A stretch of DNA of 64,000 nucleotides from S012-113 sp965368405 (GTDB lineage Bacteria > Bacteroidota > Bacteroidia > Cytophagales > Cyclobacteriaceae), in the NCBI GenBank assembly GCA_965368405.1, contig CBDUMS010000002.1, positions 21,743 through 85,742 of the forward strand. Direction: 5' to 3'. Below the pieces are notes generated by a model, which was not told where the DNA came from, searched no databases, and saw nothing but the letters and a program-made list of their open reading frames with translations. The translations under genes and the position numbers were made by a program. Position 1 is the stretch's first letter, and the number at the start of each line of letters is the position of its first letter. Shown piece after piece: positions 1-9,000 of this stretch.

Positions 1-16
1 CCAAAATTTTGAGAGA

Positions 17-1681
17 ATGGTAAAAGAGCCTTTTTCATGGTTCGCGCATTATCCGAAGGGAGTTGCCCATGAAATTAACCCAGAGAAGTACAGCTCTATA
101 GTAGAACTTTTTGAGCTTGGAGTAGCAAAATTTAGTGACTATACGGCTTTTGAGAACATGGGTAAAACCATGACCTATCAGGAGGTGGATAGGTTGTCCA
201 TGCAATTTGCCGCATATTTACAACAGGTAGCAGGCCTGAAAAAAGGAGATCGTATTGCTATTCAAATGCCTAATTTATTACAATACCCTGTTGCATTATT
301 TGGTGCATTAAGGGCAGGATTGGTGGTGGTAAATACCAACCCACTGTACACTCCAAGAGAAATGCAGCATCAATTTAAAGATTCTGGGGCTGTTGCTATA
401 GTCATTGTCGCAAACTTCGCCCATAATTTAGAGCAGATCATTGCCGATACCCCGATAAAAACGGTTATTGTTACCGAGTTGGGCGACATGCTTGGAGGGC
501 TAAAGAAGTTCATCGTTAATTTTGTGGTTAAGCGGATTAAGAAAATGGTGCCGGCTTATAACTTGCCTCAGGCGAAAAGCTTTAGCGAAGTACTAAAGGA
601 AGGGTCAGCGCTTACGTTTAACAAACCAGAAATTGAATTAAAGGACATTGCGTTTCTACAGTATACGGGCGGCACTACTGGGGTCTCTAAAGGAGCAGTG
701 CTAACACACCGTAATATTTGCAGCAATGTAATGCAATGTGGGCAATGGTTTCTTAATACCGAAGAAGGAGATGAAGTTGTGGTTACCGCACTTCCGCTTT
801 ACCACATTTTTGCACTTACGGTTAACTGTATGCTGATGTTTACCATCGGTGCCCATAATGTGCTTATTACCAATCCAAGAGATATTCCAGGCTTTATTAA
901 GGAGCTCAAAAAAATAAAAATGTCGGTTATTACGGCAGTTAATACTTTATTTATCGGATTGATGAATAATCCGGAGTTTGCCAAAGTTGATTTCTCACAT
1001 TTAAAATACAGTATTGGTGGAGGAATGGCTGTTCAGAATTCCGTTGCGGATAAATGGAAAAAAATAACTGGACATCCACTGGCGGAGGGTTATGGTTTAA
1101 GTGAGACTTCGCCATTAGTAACGTGTAACCCACTCGATGGAACAGAACGAAAAGGCTCTATAGGTCTTCCGGCTCCGAGTACTGAGGTTGCCATAAAAGA
1201 TGAGGATGGTAAAGATGTGCCTATAGGCGATCGGGGAGAGATTTGTGTGCGAGGACCACAGGTTATGCCGGGATATTGGCAACGACCTATTGAGACGAAA
1301 GAAGTCTTTTTCGATGACTGGTTCCGTACGGGAGATATCGGCGTTATGGATAATGACGGTTTTGTAAAGATTGTGGACCGGATGAAAGACATGGTTCTGG
1401 TTTCTGGGTTCAACGTTTATCCTAATGAGGTTGAAGATGTAATTGCAGATATGGAGAAGGTTCTTGAAGTTGCCGTAATTGGAGTACCGGATGAAAAAAC
1501 AACCGAAGCCGTAAAGGCCATTGTGGTAAAAGCCGACGAATCCTTGAATGAAGATGAAATTAAAGCCTTTTGCAAGGAAAATCTAACCAATTATAAGAGG
1601 CCGAAGTATATCGAATTCCGGGATGAATTACCTAAATCGAATGTAGGTAAAATCTTACGTAGAATGTTGAGAGAGGAGTAA
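17..1681 (+). CDS. fadD: Long-chain-fatty-acid--CoA ligase
   Basis: Predicted to activate free fatty acids to acyl-CoA through an acyl-adenylate, feeding beta-oxidation or lipid synthesis at the cytoplasmic face. The 554-residue length is usual for FadD. The P-loop-like AMP-binding motif YTGGTTGVSKGA lies near residues 216-227, the adenylate motif GYGLSETSP near 357-365, and WFRTGD at 435-440. The C-terminal lid domain ends with KSNVGKILRRMLREE, which holds the catalytic lysine. The ATG lies only 16 bases inside the window, so its promoter and any upstream operon partner cannot be seen. Family assignment is firm; chain-length preference is not readable from sequence. Confidence 0.93.
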   Translation: MVKEPFSWFAHYPKGVAHEINPEKYSSIVELFELGVAKFSDYTAFENMGKTMTYQEVDRLSMQFAAYLQQVAGLKKGDRIAIQMPNLLQYPVALFGALRAGLVVVNTNPLYTPREMQHQFKDSGAVAIVIVANFAHNLEQIIADTPIKTVIVTELGDMLGGLKKFIVNFVVKRIKKMVPAYNLPQAKSFSEVLKEGSALTFNKPEIELKDIAFLQYTGGTTGVSKGAVLTHRNICSNVMQCGQWFLNTEEGDEVVVTALPLYHIFALTVNCMLMFTIGAHNVLITNPRDIPGFIKELKKIKMSVITAVNTLFIGLMNNPEFAKVDFSHLKYSIGGGMAVQNSVADKWKKITGHPLAEGYGLSETSPLVTCNPLDGTERKGSIGLPAPSTEVAIKDEDGKDVPIGDRGEICVRGPQVMPGYWQRPIETKEVFFDDWFRTGDIGVMDNDGFVKIVDRMKDMVLVSGFNVYPNEVEDVIADMEKVLEVAVIGVPDEKTTEAVKAIVVKADESLNEDEIKAFCKENLTNYKRPKYIEFRDELPKSNVGKILRRMLREE

Positions 1682-1700
1682 TTGGCCTGATTAAGACTAT

Positions 1701-1723
1701 AAATACTAAAATAATTAGTATTT
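1701..1723. promoter_or_regulatory. 9-bp perfect inverted repeat, candidate operator or fadD terminator
   Basis: Arms AAATACTAA (1701-1709) and TTAGTATTT (1715-1723) are perfect complements around a 5-base loop. The repeat lies 20 bases after the fadD stop and upstream of the small ORF and XRE-S24 repressor. It is all A/T except one G/C pair per arm, and no long T run follows, so an operator is as likely as a weak terminator. Its half-site resembles the arm of the repeat at 1747-1772 (shared ATACYAA). Confidence 0.45.
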
Positions 1724-1746
1724 ATGTGTATTATTTACTAATATTG

Positions 1747-1772
1747 ATACCAATAACTAATAATATTGGTAT
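1747..1772. promoter_or_regulatory. 8-bp perfect inverted repeat overlapping a start codon
   Basis: Arms ATACCAAT (1747-1754) and ATTGGTAT (1765-1772) flank a 10-base spacer. The right arm includes the first two bases of the ATG at 1771. Its centre is about 47 bases from the centre of the repeat at 1701-1723, and the half-sites are related. Paired sites upstream of a LexA-like repressor suggest autoregulation; a translation-blocking hairpin is the alternative. Confidence 0.45.
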
Positions 1773-2040
1773 GGAAATAGTGGATAAGGAAGCGGCAAGT
1801 AAACTACGATTGTCGAGTAAACGTTTAAAATCGGGTAAACTACAGGTTAAGTTCGAGCTTACCCGTGAATTGAAAGGAGTTGAGTATGGCTATCTGCTTA
1901 CCGAACCAAAGACTTCACTCAAGGAAGTTGTTCATAGAATTTTTTGGAATTTCGAGACAGGTAACAAGCTTGGTTATCACAGACACCTTTACAATATCGG
2001 AAGAGCCAGGCAATCGACCGAGATGCATTTCTTTCGGTAA
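1771..2040 (+). CDS. Small hypothetical protein upstream of LexA-like repressor
   Basis: This is a short basic protein of 89 residues that I do not recognise. The frame can open at a GTG at 1726, but I prefer the ATG at 1771: it removes a hydrophobic leader coded across the inverted repeat, and the protein then begins with a normal polar segment (MEIVDKEAASKL). It has several Lys/Arg-rich stretches and ends TEMHFFR, with no signal peptide, membrane segment or cysteine. It lies 39 bases before the XRE-S24 repressor gene on the same strand. It may be a small partner of that regulator or a non-coding leader. Low confidence that it is translated. Confidence 0.4.
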   Translation: MEIVDKEAASKLRLSSKRLKSGKLQVKFELTRELKGVEYGYLLTEPKTSLKEVVHRIFWNFETGNKLGYHRHLYNIGRARQSTEMHFFR

Positions 2041-2045
2041 CTTTG
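2038..2045 (+). promoter_or_regulatory. Candidate -7 element of the XRE-S24 gene
   Basis: TAACTTTG matches the Bacteroidota -7 consensus TAnnTTTG and lies 34 bases before the ATG at 2080. No convincing TTTG -33 element is visible. It overlaps the stop codon of the preceding small ORF, so the repressor could be transcribed both from here and by read-through. Confidence 0.4.
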
Positions 2046-2079
2046 AAAATGTAATTAAAGATCCATAAATAGCTTAATT

Positions 2080-2886
2080 ATGAGCGTAATAAGTGAAAAC
2101 ATTAAATTTCTTCGCAAAGAATCAGGATATACCCAACAGACTTTTGCTGATGCCTTAGGAATTAAACGATCGTTAGTTGGTGCTTACGAAGAAGGCAGAG
2201 CTGATCCTAGAATTAGCAACCTGATTAAAATGTCGGAATTATTTGGGATTCGTATCGATGATTTAATTGAAACGAATATCTATAAGATGTCGGAAGAAGA
2301 GTATGCAAAATTTAAGAAGGATGCTCCCGGACAGAAATTTAAAGTATTAGCGATAACTGTAAATGACGAGGATAAGGAGAATATTGAATTCATTCCTCAG
2401 AAGGCTGCAGCGGGTTATTTAAATGGCTTCTCCGATCCCGAGTACCTCTCTGAATTACCACGATTTCAATTACCGTTTTTGCCCGACTTCAACACATACC
2501 GTGCATTTGAGATAAGTGGCGATTCCATGTTGCCCATAAAATCAGGTACCATAGTAATCGGTGCCTATACCGAAACTGTTGCCGATATTAAAAATGGTCA
2601 TACCTATATTATGGTCACTGCCTCCGAAGGTGTTGTTTTTAAACGAGCCTTTAACTACCTCGAGGAGAAAGGTAATATCTACCTTGTTTCTGATAACCGG
2701 CAATACTCCCCTTATGAGATTAATCCCAAAGAGGTATTGGAAATCTGGGAAGCTAAGGCCTACATCAGTGTAGATTTTACTGATCCTAATATCGATTCGT
2801 CGAATTTATCAGTCAATGAGTTGGCCAGTATGGTTATTGAACTGAAAAAAGAGGTAACCAATCTAAAGTCTCAGGATTTAAATTAA
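2080..2886 (+). CDS. XRE-family repressor with LexA-like S24 autoprotease domain
   Basis: A two-domain regulator of 268 residues. An N-terminal helix-turn-helix of the XRE/Cro type spans about residues 5-60. The C-terminal S24 fold carries the nucleophile in GDSMLP (Ser149) and the general-base lysine in VVFKRAF (Lys188). An Ala111-Gly112 pair in KAAAGYL lies 37 residues before the serine, close to the Ala84-Gly85/Ser119/Lys156 layout of E. coli LexA. So the sequence has all the parts of a self-cleaving repressor. The family is common in Bacteroidota; its trigger and targets are mostly unknown. Two palindromes lie upstream at 1701-1772. No umuC or imuB-like polymerase gene lies nearby, so an SOS role is not shown. 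Confidence 0.88.
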   Translation: MSVISENIKFLRKESGYTQQTFADALGIKRSLVGAYEEGRADPRISNLIKMSELFGIRIDDLIETNIYKMSEEEYAKFKKDAPGQKFKVLAITVNDEDKENIEFIPQKAAAGYLNGFSDPEYLSELPRFQLPFLPDFNTYRAFEISGDSMLPIKSGTIVIGAYTETVADIKNGHTYIMVTASEGVVFKRAFNYLEEKGNIYLVSDNRQYSPYEINPKEVLEIWEAKAYISVDFTDPNIDSSNLSVNELASMVIELKKEVTNLKSQDLN

Positions 2887-2952
2887 CCATTTGAATCATT
2901 TCCAGCTAATATTTCGTTTTTGAGATTAATTCATTTGTATCATTGAGATTCA

Positions 2953-5007
2953 ATGCGAAGTTTACTGGAATTTGAATTTTCGGCATGGCTTATAGTGCCT
3001 TGTATCGCTCTAGGCGTGTTATATGCCTATCTACAATATACGAAGGACGTCCCATGGTCTAAACGGACCAATCAATGGCTTGCGGTTGTAAGAGCTACCC
3101 TTGTTGTCTTTATCGCTGCGCTCATTCTGGGTCCTTTAATTCGGGCCATCCAAAACTACAAGGAAGACCCGATCATGGTGGTTGCGATAGACAACTCTGA
3201 GTCTATTTTTTATGGGGCAGATTCACTTTTACTTCGCTCACAAATTAATGGACTGAAGGAGTTGGGTGCTGAACTTGGTGATCGAGGCTGGCGTGTACAG
3301 TATCGTGATCTTAATAATACTTTGGTAGACCTCGATACACTGTCGTTCGATCAAACGCGTACCAATTTAACCCAGATGATGCGGTCTATTCAGAATGAGT
3401 ATGATGGCGCCAATCTTGGGAGTATGTTATTGGTGTCGGATGGTATCTTTAATACGGGCTTTTCTCCAGACCTTATTTCATCTTACACTCCCATTTATAC
3501 TGTTGGTCTTGGCGATACTATTCCCAAGGCAGACCTGAGCATTATCGATTTGCGCTATAGCAAAACGGTCTATCAGGAAAACAAGTTTCCGATCCGGTTA
3601 AAAATAAAAAATGAAAGCATGGGCTCTGTAAATACCACCTTAAGGTTATATCGTGGTTCAAGACAGATTGAGGTCAAAGACATTTCTTTTTCGGACGACC
3701 TCTCCCTAATTGAGGAGGAGTTTATTTTGGAAGCCGATGAACCAGGCAAGCAACGTTATTCAATTCAACTCGACCCGGTGGCTGGTGAAACCAATCAGAT
3801 AAATAATAGGGCGGCGGCCTATATCGATGTTATTGATGGTAAGCAGAAGGTTTTAATTGTCGCTGAGACTCCCAATCCTGATATTAGAGCACTGCGCCTG
3901 GCTATCGCTGATAACGAACAGTTTTTGGTCGAAGTGGTAGTAAATGAGACAGTTCCGAAGGATAAGTATGATTTAGTAATTTATGCACATGCACCGAGGG
4001 CAGGTGGCAAACGTTTAGATCCAGCATCAATTAGCGCTGATACACCATCTTTATTCATTGTTGGAAGCACAAGTGACAAATCGTATTTGGCTACAAACAA
4101 TATTCTAAATTTCGCATCAAGAAGCGGTCAGTACGATCAGGTCACTGCCAATCTTAATGAGGATTTCAGTGCGTTTAATGTGCTTGGTGATATGAAGGCT
4201 TGGCTTAATAAGGTGCCGCCCATGACCGTTCCATTTGGTAATATTTTGTTGCCTCCAAATGCGCAGGTATTGCTTTACCAAAAAGTTGGTAGCGTTGAAA
4301 CGAGCAGGCCTTTGATATTCGTAAATGAGGGAGAATCGAAATCGGGTGTAATTTTAGGTGATGGATTCTGGAAATGGCGTCTCGATGAATATCGAAAGTT
4401 TGGTGAAACCAGTCGGTTCGATGAATTGGTAACAAAACTGACTAAATATTTGGCCTCTAAGCCGGACAACCGCCAGTTTAAGTTATACCCGGTTAAGGAT
4501 GGTTTTGAAGAAGGAGAGGCAATCGTGTTTAAATCAGAAACTTATAATGAGATATTCGAACCGCTTTATGGAGAGATTATAAATCTAAAGGTTACTGGAA
4601 GCGATCAGACTTTTAACTACGATTTCACACCTATAGAAGGGAATACTCAAATAGAAATTGACAACTTACCCGAAGGTTTGTATGGTTATGCTGCCAGCAC
4701 TTTTTTAAATGGTAAACGACTAAATGTAAGTGGGCAATTTTCTGTTGCTAAACCAGATTTAGAGGCTGCAGACCTAACTGCAGATCATCGAGTGTTGAAA
4801 AGAATAGCTACAGATTCGGGTGGTGATTTTTACTCTATTAATGAAATCAATGCGTTAAAAAATGATTTGGCACGGCTGGAAGCCCCTGCGATCCTCCATA
4901 CACAGGATAAGGAATTATTACTCCTTAACCTGCCATGGATTTTAATGTTGATACTAGGGTTGGCTACTGCTGAATGGCTTACACGAAAAATGATGGGTAG
5001 TTATTAA
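2953..5007 (+). CDS. vWA-domain membrane protein
   Basis: A 684-residue membrane protein with two N-terminal membrane segments (about 8-28 and 43-66), a large extracytoplasmic part and a C-terminal membrane segment near 655-677. The von Willebrand factor A domain has an intact MIDAS start, DNSES (Asp80, Ser82, Ser84), and a later Asp163 in LLVSDG. After the vWA domain comes a CARDB/Ig-like segment, then a region that looks like an amidotransferase-fold domain. Related Bacteroidota proteins lie near Bat aerotolerance genes or stand alone; function is unknown. Here it is monocistronic, and its stop codon overlaps that of the convergent osmC-like gene by 4 bases. Confidence 0.75.
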   Translation: MRSLLEFEFSAWLIVPCIALGVLYAYLQYTKDVPWSKRTNQWLAVVRATLVVFIAALILGPLIRAIQNYKEDPIMVVAIDNSESIFYGADSLLLRSQINGLKELGAELGDRGWRVQYRDLNNTLVDLDTLSFDQTRTNLTQMMRSIQNEYDGANLGSMLLVSDGIFNTGFSPDLISSYTPIYTVGLGDTIPKADLSIIDLRYSKTVYQENKFPIRLKIKNESMGSVNTTLRLYRGSRQIEVKDISFSDDLSLIEEEFILEADEPGKQRYSIQLDPVAGETNQINNRAAAYIDVIDGKQKVLIVAETPNPDIRALRLAIADNEQFLVEVVVNETVPKDKYDLVIYAHAPRAGGKRLDPASISADTPSLFIVGSTSDKSYLATNNILNFASRSGQYDQVTANLNEDFSAFNVLGDMKAWLNKVPPMTVPFGNILLPPNAQVLLYQKVGSVETSRPLIFVNEGESKSGVILGDGFWKWRLDEYRKFGETSRFDELVTKLTKYLASKPDNRQFKLYPVKDGFEEGEAIVFKSETYNEIFEPLYGEIINLKVTGSDQTFNYDFTPIEGNTQIEIDNLPEGLYGYAASTFLNGKRLNVSGQFSVAKPDLEAADLTADHRVLKRIATDSGGDFYSINEINALKNDLARLEAPAILHTQDKELLLLNLPWILMLILGLATAEWLTRKMMGSY

Positions 5008-5423
5008 CTACCTACCTCTTCTGGTTTAAGCACAACGCAACTCACCTCAATCTTTGCCTTAACCGAATCGGCAGCCGAACAATACTTATCAGTAGCCATA
5101 ATGGCAACTTTTTCGAAGGTTTCTAAAGACGTATCTGGTGAAACCAACGTATATTTCGAATGTATTTGTGTAAGACTTCTGGGGTGATCTTCGCGTCGTT
5201 CACCAGTTGTTTCTACAATAAGATCAACAAATGTTTTTCGTTTTTTCTTTATCATGGAAACAATGTCTACGGCAGCACATCCACCAATCGCGGCTAACAT
5301 CATTTCTACCGGACCAAGACTCTCCTTGACATCCAGATTACGCATATCAATATTGATCTTATTCCCATTGCTATTTTCGGCAATGAATAGCTCGTCTTCT
5401 TTATAGCGGGTTGTTATTTTCAT
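5004..5423 (-). CDS. OsmC-family peroxiredoxin-like protein
   Basis: A 139-residue OsmC/Ohr-fold protein, expected to reduce organic hydroperoxides in the cytoplasm. The two family cysteines are present: Cys49 in IGGCAAVD and Cys115 in DKYCSAAD, the usual peroxidatic and resolving pair. It follows tpx directly: the tpx stop codon begins at the base next to this ATG, so the two are almost certainly co-transcribed and both serve peroxide defence. The subfamily looks like YhfA-type OsmC rather than true Ohr, a judgement from the short N-terminus. Confidence 0.88.
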   Translation of the reverse strand: MKITTRYKEDELFIAENSNGNKINIDMRNLDVKESLGPVEMMLAAIGGCAAVDIVSMIKKKRKTFVDLIVETTGERREDHPRSLTQIHSKYTLVSPDTSLETFEKVAIMATDKYCSAADSVKAKIEVSCVVLKPEEVGS

Positions 5424-5924
5424 TTATTTAAGGGCATTAAGAACTTCATCGTAATTAGGTTCTTGGGTAATTTCAGGTACCTGCTGTGTATAGATTACGT
5501 TACCTTCTTCGTTCACTACCACAATCGCGCGCGAATGTAATCCTGCCATCGGACCATCCGCAATTAGCGATCCGTAAGCTTCTCCAAAATTGGAATCTCT
5601 AAAGTCTGATGCTGGAATTACATTCTCAAGTCCTTCAGCTTCACAGAATCTTTTTTGGGCAAATGGAAGGTCCTTAGATACCAAGAGTACGGTTGCACCA
5701 AGTCCTTCGCTGGCTGCCTGGTTAAAATAGCGGGCAGAGGCGGCACACACCCCGGTGTCTAACGACGGAATTATATTAAGCACTACTTTTTTGCCTTTAA
5801 AACTAGAGGCATGTATTGGTGCTAAATCACTGCCTATCAAAGTAAATAGGGGTGCATCCGATCCAACTTGAGGTAAATCACCGTTGGTATGTATCTCGTT
5901 CCCTTTTAATGCAATTGTTGCCAT
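5424..5924 (-). CDS. tpx: Thiol peroxidase (atypical 2-Cys peroxiredoxin)
   Basis: Reduces hydrogen and alkyl peroxides using thioredoxin. The 166-residue length is typical. The peroxidatic Cys60 lies in PSLDTGVCAAS and the resolving Cys94 in KRFCEAEGL, matching the Cys61/Cys95 pair of E. coli Tpx with its characteristic spacing. First gene of a two-gene unit with the OsmC-like gene. A TAnnTTTG element (5967-5974, minus strand) lies about 43 bases upstream of the ATG. Assignment is secure. Confidence 0.95.
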   Translation of the reverse strand: MATIALKGNEIHTNGDLPQVGSDAPLFTLIGSDLAPIHASSFKGKKVVLNIIPSLDTGVCAASARYFNQAASEGLGATVLLVSKDLPFAQKRFCEAEGLENVIPASDFRDSNFGEAYGSLIADGPMAGLHSRAIVVVNEEGNVIYTQQVPEITQEPNYDEVLNALK

Positions 5925-5966
5925 AATGGTATATTTAAATTGTTAAAAATCTCTTTATTCGGACTA

Positions 5967-5974
5967 CAAAAATA
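5967..5974 (-). promoter_or_regulatory. Candidate -7 element of tpx
   Basis: Minus-strand TATTTTTG fits TAnnTTTG. It lies 43 bases upstream of the tpx start, leaving a leader of about 35 bases. No clear TTTG -33 box lies at the expected distance. Confidence 0.45.
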
Positions 5975-6019
5975 GGAGATAAGCAATGAAAATGGGCGGC
6001 TATATTAAGAAATAACCAT

Positions 6020-6080
6020 GAGGCAAAACGCAAGGGTTCAACATGTTCTTTAGCAACCTAAAAGATCCTAGTTCTGCCTC
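6020..6080. repeat. Imperfect 10-bp inverted repeat downstream of icmF
   Basis: GAGGCAAAAC (6020-6029) pairs with GTTCTGCCTC (6071-6080) with one mismatch, closing a 41-base interior that holds a smaller CTTTAG/CTAAAAG pairing. It lies just past the icmF stop codon, in the 170-base gap between icmF and tpx. No T run follows on either strand, so it is not a textbook intrinsic terminator; it may be a 3' stabilising structure. Confidence 0.3.
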
Positions 6081-6095
6081 GAGAATTAGTGTTAC

Positions 6096-9000
6096 CTACA
6101 TATTTCTACGATATTGCCCTCCAACTTCAAAAAGCGCCGTAGTAATTTGTCCCAAGGAGCAGACCTTTGTCGCTTCCATTATTTCATCGAAGATATTCTT
6201 GTTCTCTAAGGCTGTCTTTTTAATGTTTTCGAGCGCTTTTGGCACTTCCTCTTTGTAATGGTCGTTCAGATTATTAAGTGTGGTGAGTTGGTGCTCTTTT
6301 TCTTTTTCTGTTGCTCGAATTACTTCTTGGGGTAATATTGTAGGCGAGCCTTTACTACTGAGGAAAGTATTAACACCGACAATCGGGTATTCTCCAGAAT
6401 GTTTAAGGGTTTCGTAGTGTAAGCTTTCTTCTTGGATTTTGCTACGCTGATACATTGTTTCCATCGCCCCTAAGGTGCCACCACGTTCCGTAATCCTATC
6501 GAACTCAACAAGAACAGCTTCTTCCACCAAATCAGTTAACTCTTCGATAATAAAGGAACCCTGTAAAGGGTTTTCATTTTTGGCGAGCCCGAGTTCCTTA
6601 TTGATAATAAGCTGAATGGCTACTGCTCTGCGGACACTCTCTTCCGTAGGTGTAGTTATCGCTTCGTCGTAAGCATTGGTGTGTAGCGAATTACAGTTAT
6701 CATAAATCGCATATAGAGCCTGCAGCGTCGTGCGAATATCATTAAAATCGATTTCCTGAGCGTGCAAGGATCTACCCGATGTTTGAATATGATACTTGAG
6801 CATTTGGGCTCTAGGGTCAGCGCCATATTTAAGTTTCATGGCCTTCGACCAAATTCTTCGTGCAACGCGCCCAATTACTGCATATTCAGGATCAATTCCA
6901 TTCGAGAAAAAGAAGGATAGGTTAGGACCAAATTCATTGATATCCATTCCTCTGCTAATGTAATACTCAACATAGGTGAATCCATTTGCGAGTGTAAACG
7001 CCAGTTGACTAATAGGGTTAGCACCAGCTTCTGCAATATGATAACCGCTAATGGAGACAGAGTAGAAATTTCGAATGGAATGATTAATAAAATATTCCTG
7101 AACATCACCCATCAATTTTAAGGCAAACTCAGTGGAGAAGATACAGGTATTTTGCGCTTGATCTTCCTTAAGGATATCCGCTTGAACTGTTCCTCGCACT
7201 GCGGCAAGAGTAGCCGCTTTAATCTTAGCATAGACATCGCTAGGCAATACCATATCGCCAGTAACACCGAGAAGCAGTAGACCCAGGCCATCATTTCCGG
7301 CGGGTAGTTCACCATTATATTGGGGTCTTTTCTTTTCTTTGCCTTTGTATAATGCTTTGATTTTGCCTTCGATCTCTTTCTCAAGACCGTTTTCTTTTAT
7401 ATAGATTTCACATTGCTGGTCGATGGCGGCATTCATAAAAAATCCCAGAAGCATAGGGGCAGGACCATTAATCGTCATGCTTACCGATGTTTTTGGATCA
7501 GCGAGGTTAAATCCCGAATACAGCTTCTTTGCATCATCGAGACAGCAGATCGAAACACCGGCATTACCAATTTTACCATAGATATCGGGGCGCTTGTCGG
7601 GATCGCTACCGTATAATGTCACGGAATCGAATGCGGTAGATAGACGCTTGGCGGGCATGCCTTCACTAACATAATGAAAACGCCGGTTGGTCCTTTCCGG
7701 CCCCCCTTCACCAGCAAACATTCGGGTAGGATCTTCACCTTCGCGCTTAAAAGGATATATTCCAGCAGTATACGGGAATTCACCAGGTAAATTCTCTTTA
7801 AGCATCCATTTGAGTAAATCACCCCAGGCTTCGTATTTAGGAACCGCTATTTTAGGGATCTGCTGATGTGAAAGCGATTCGGTTTTCGTTTTAATGGCGA
7901 TTTCCTTACCGCGTACTGAGAATTTATAAAGGTCTGCACTATATCGCTCAGCCGTCGAGGGCCATTCTTCAACCTGCTTTAAATTTTTAGGATCTAGTTC
8001 AAGTTTAAGATCTTCATATTCTTTTTGCAAAGCAGCTAAAACAGCCGCTTCACCATCTTTTTTAGTGATGATTTCTATAGCATTATGAAGGCTGTAAAGC
8101 TTCTGAGCAATACTTGCCTGATCATCACTCCATTTATCGTAACTACGATTGTTCTCCGCAATTTCTGATAAATACCGCGTTCTATTTGGAGGAATAACAA
8201 ATATTTTTTCTGAATGAGCACCGCCCATTGATGATGTCGTAATGAAGTTAGCCGCTAGTTTATCATTCAGCTGATGAATAATACTAGCATAGAGATTGTT
8301 CATGCCACTATCGTTAAACTGACTGGCAATGGTACCGTATACCGGAAGCTCATCATCCGGAGTTTCAAACAATGTATGATTCCGTTTGTACTGCTTCTTT
8401 ACATCACGAAGTGCATCAAGAGAACCGCGCTTATCGAATTTATTAATGGCAATAATATCAGCAAAGTCGAGCATATCAATCTTCTCTAATTGCGTAGCGG
8501 CACCATATTCTGGTGTCATTACGTACAAGCTTAGATCGGAATGTTCAATTATTTCGGTATCAGACTGGCCAATCCCGGAGGTTTCTAGAATAATAAGATC
8601 ATATCCGGCGGCCTTAAGTACCGTAACGGCTTCCTGTACATGCGCCGAGAGTGCAAGGTTCGATTGGCGTGTAGCCAATGATCGCATATAAACACGAGAG
8701 TTATTTATCGCATTCATTCGGATTCTGTCACCAAGTAATGCTCCGCCAGTTTTGCGCTTCGATGGGTCGACAGAAACAATAGCAATAGTCTTATCTTCAA
8801 AATCGCTTAGAAAACGACGTACGAGCTCATCAACTAAAGATGATTTTCCAGCACCTCCGGTACCCGTAATGCCAAGAACAGGTGTTTTTACTTTGCTCGC
8901 CGTTTGGTGTACTTTGGCTAATATGTCTTTAGCCTCAGTCGGATAATTCTCAGCAGCCGATATAACTTGAGCTATGGCTTTATGATCACCTTTGTTCAAC

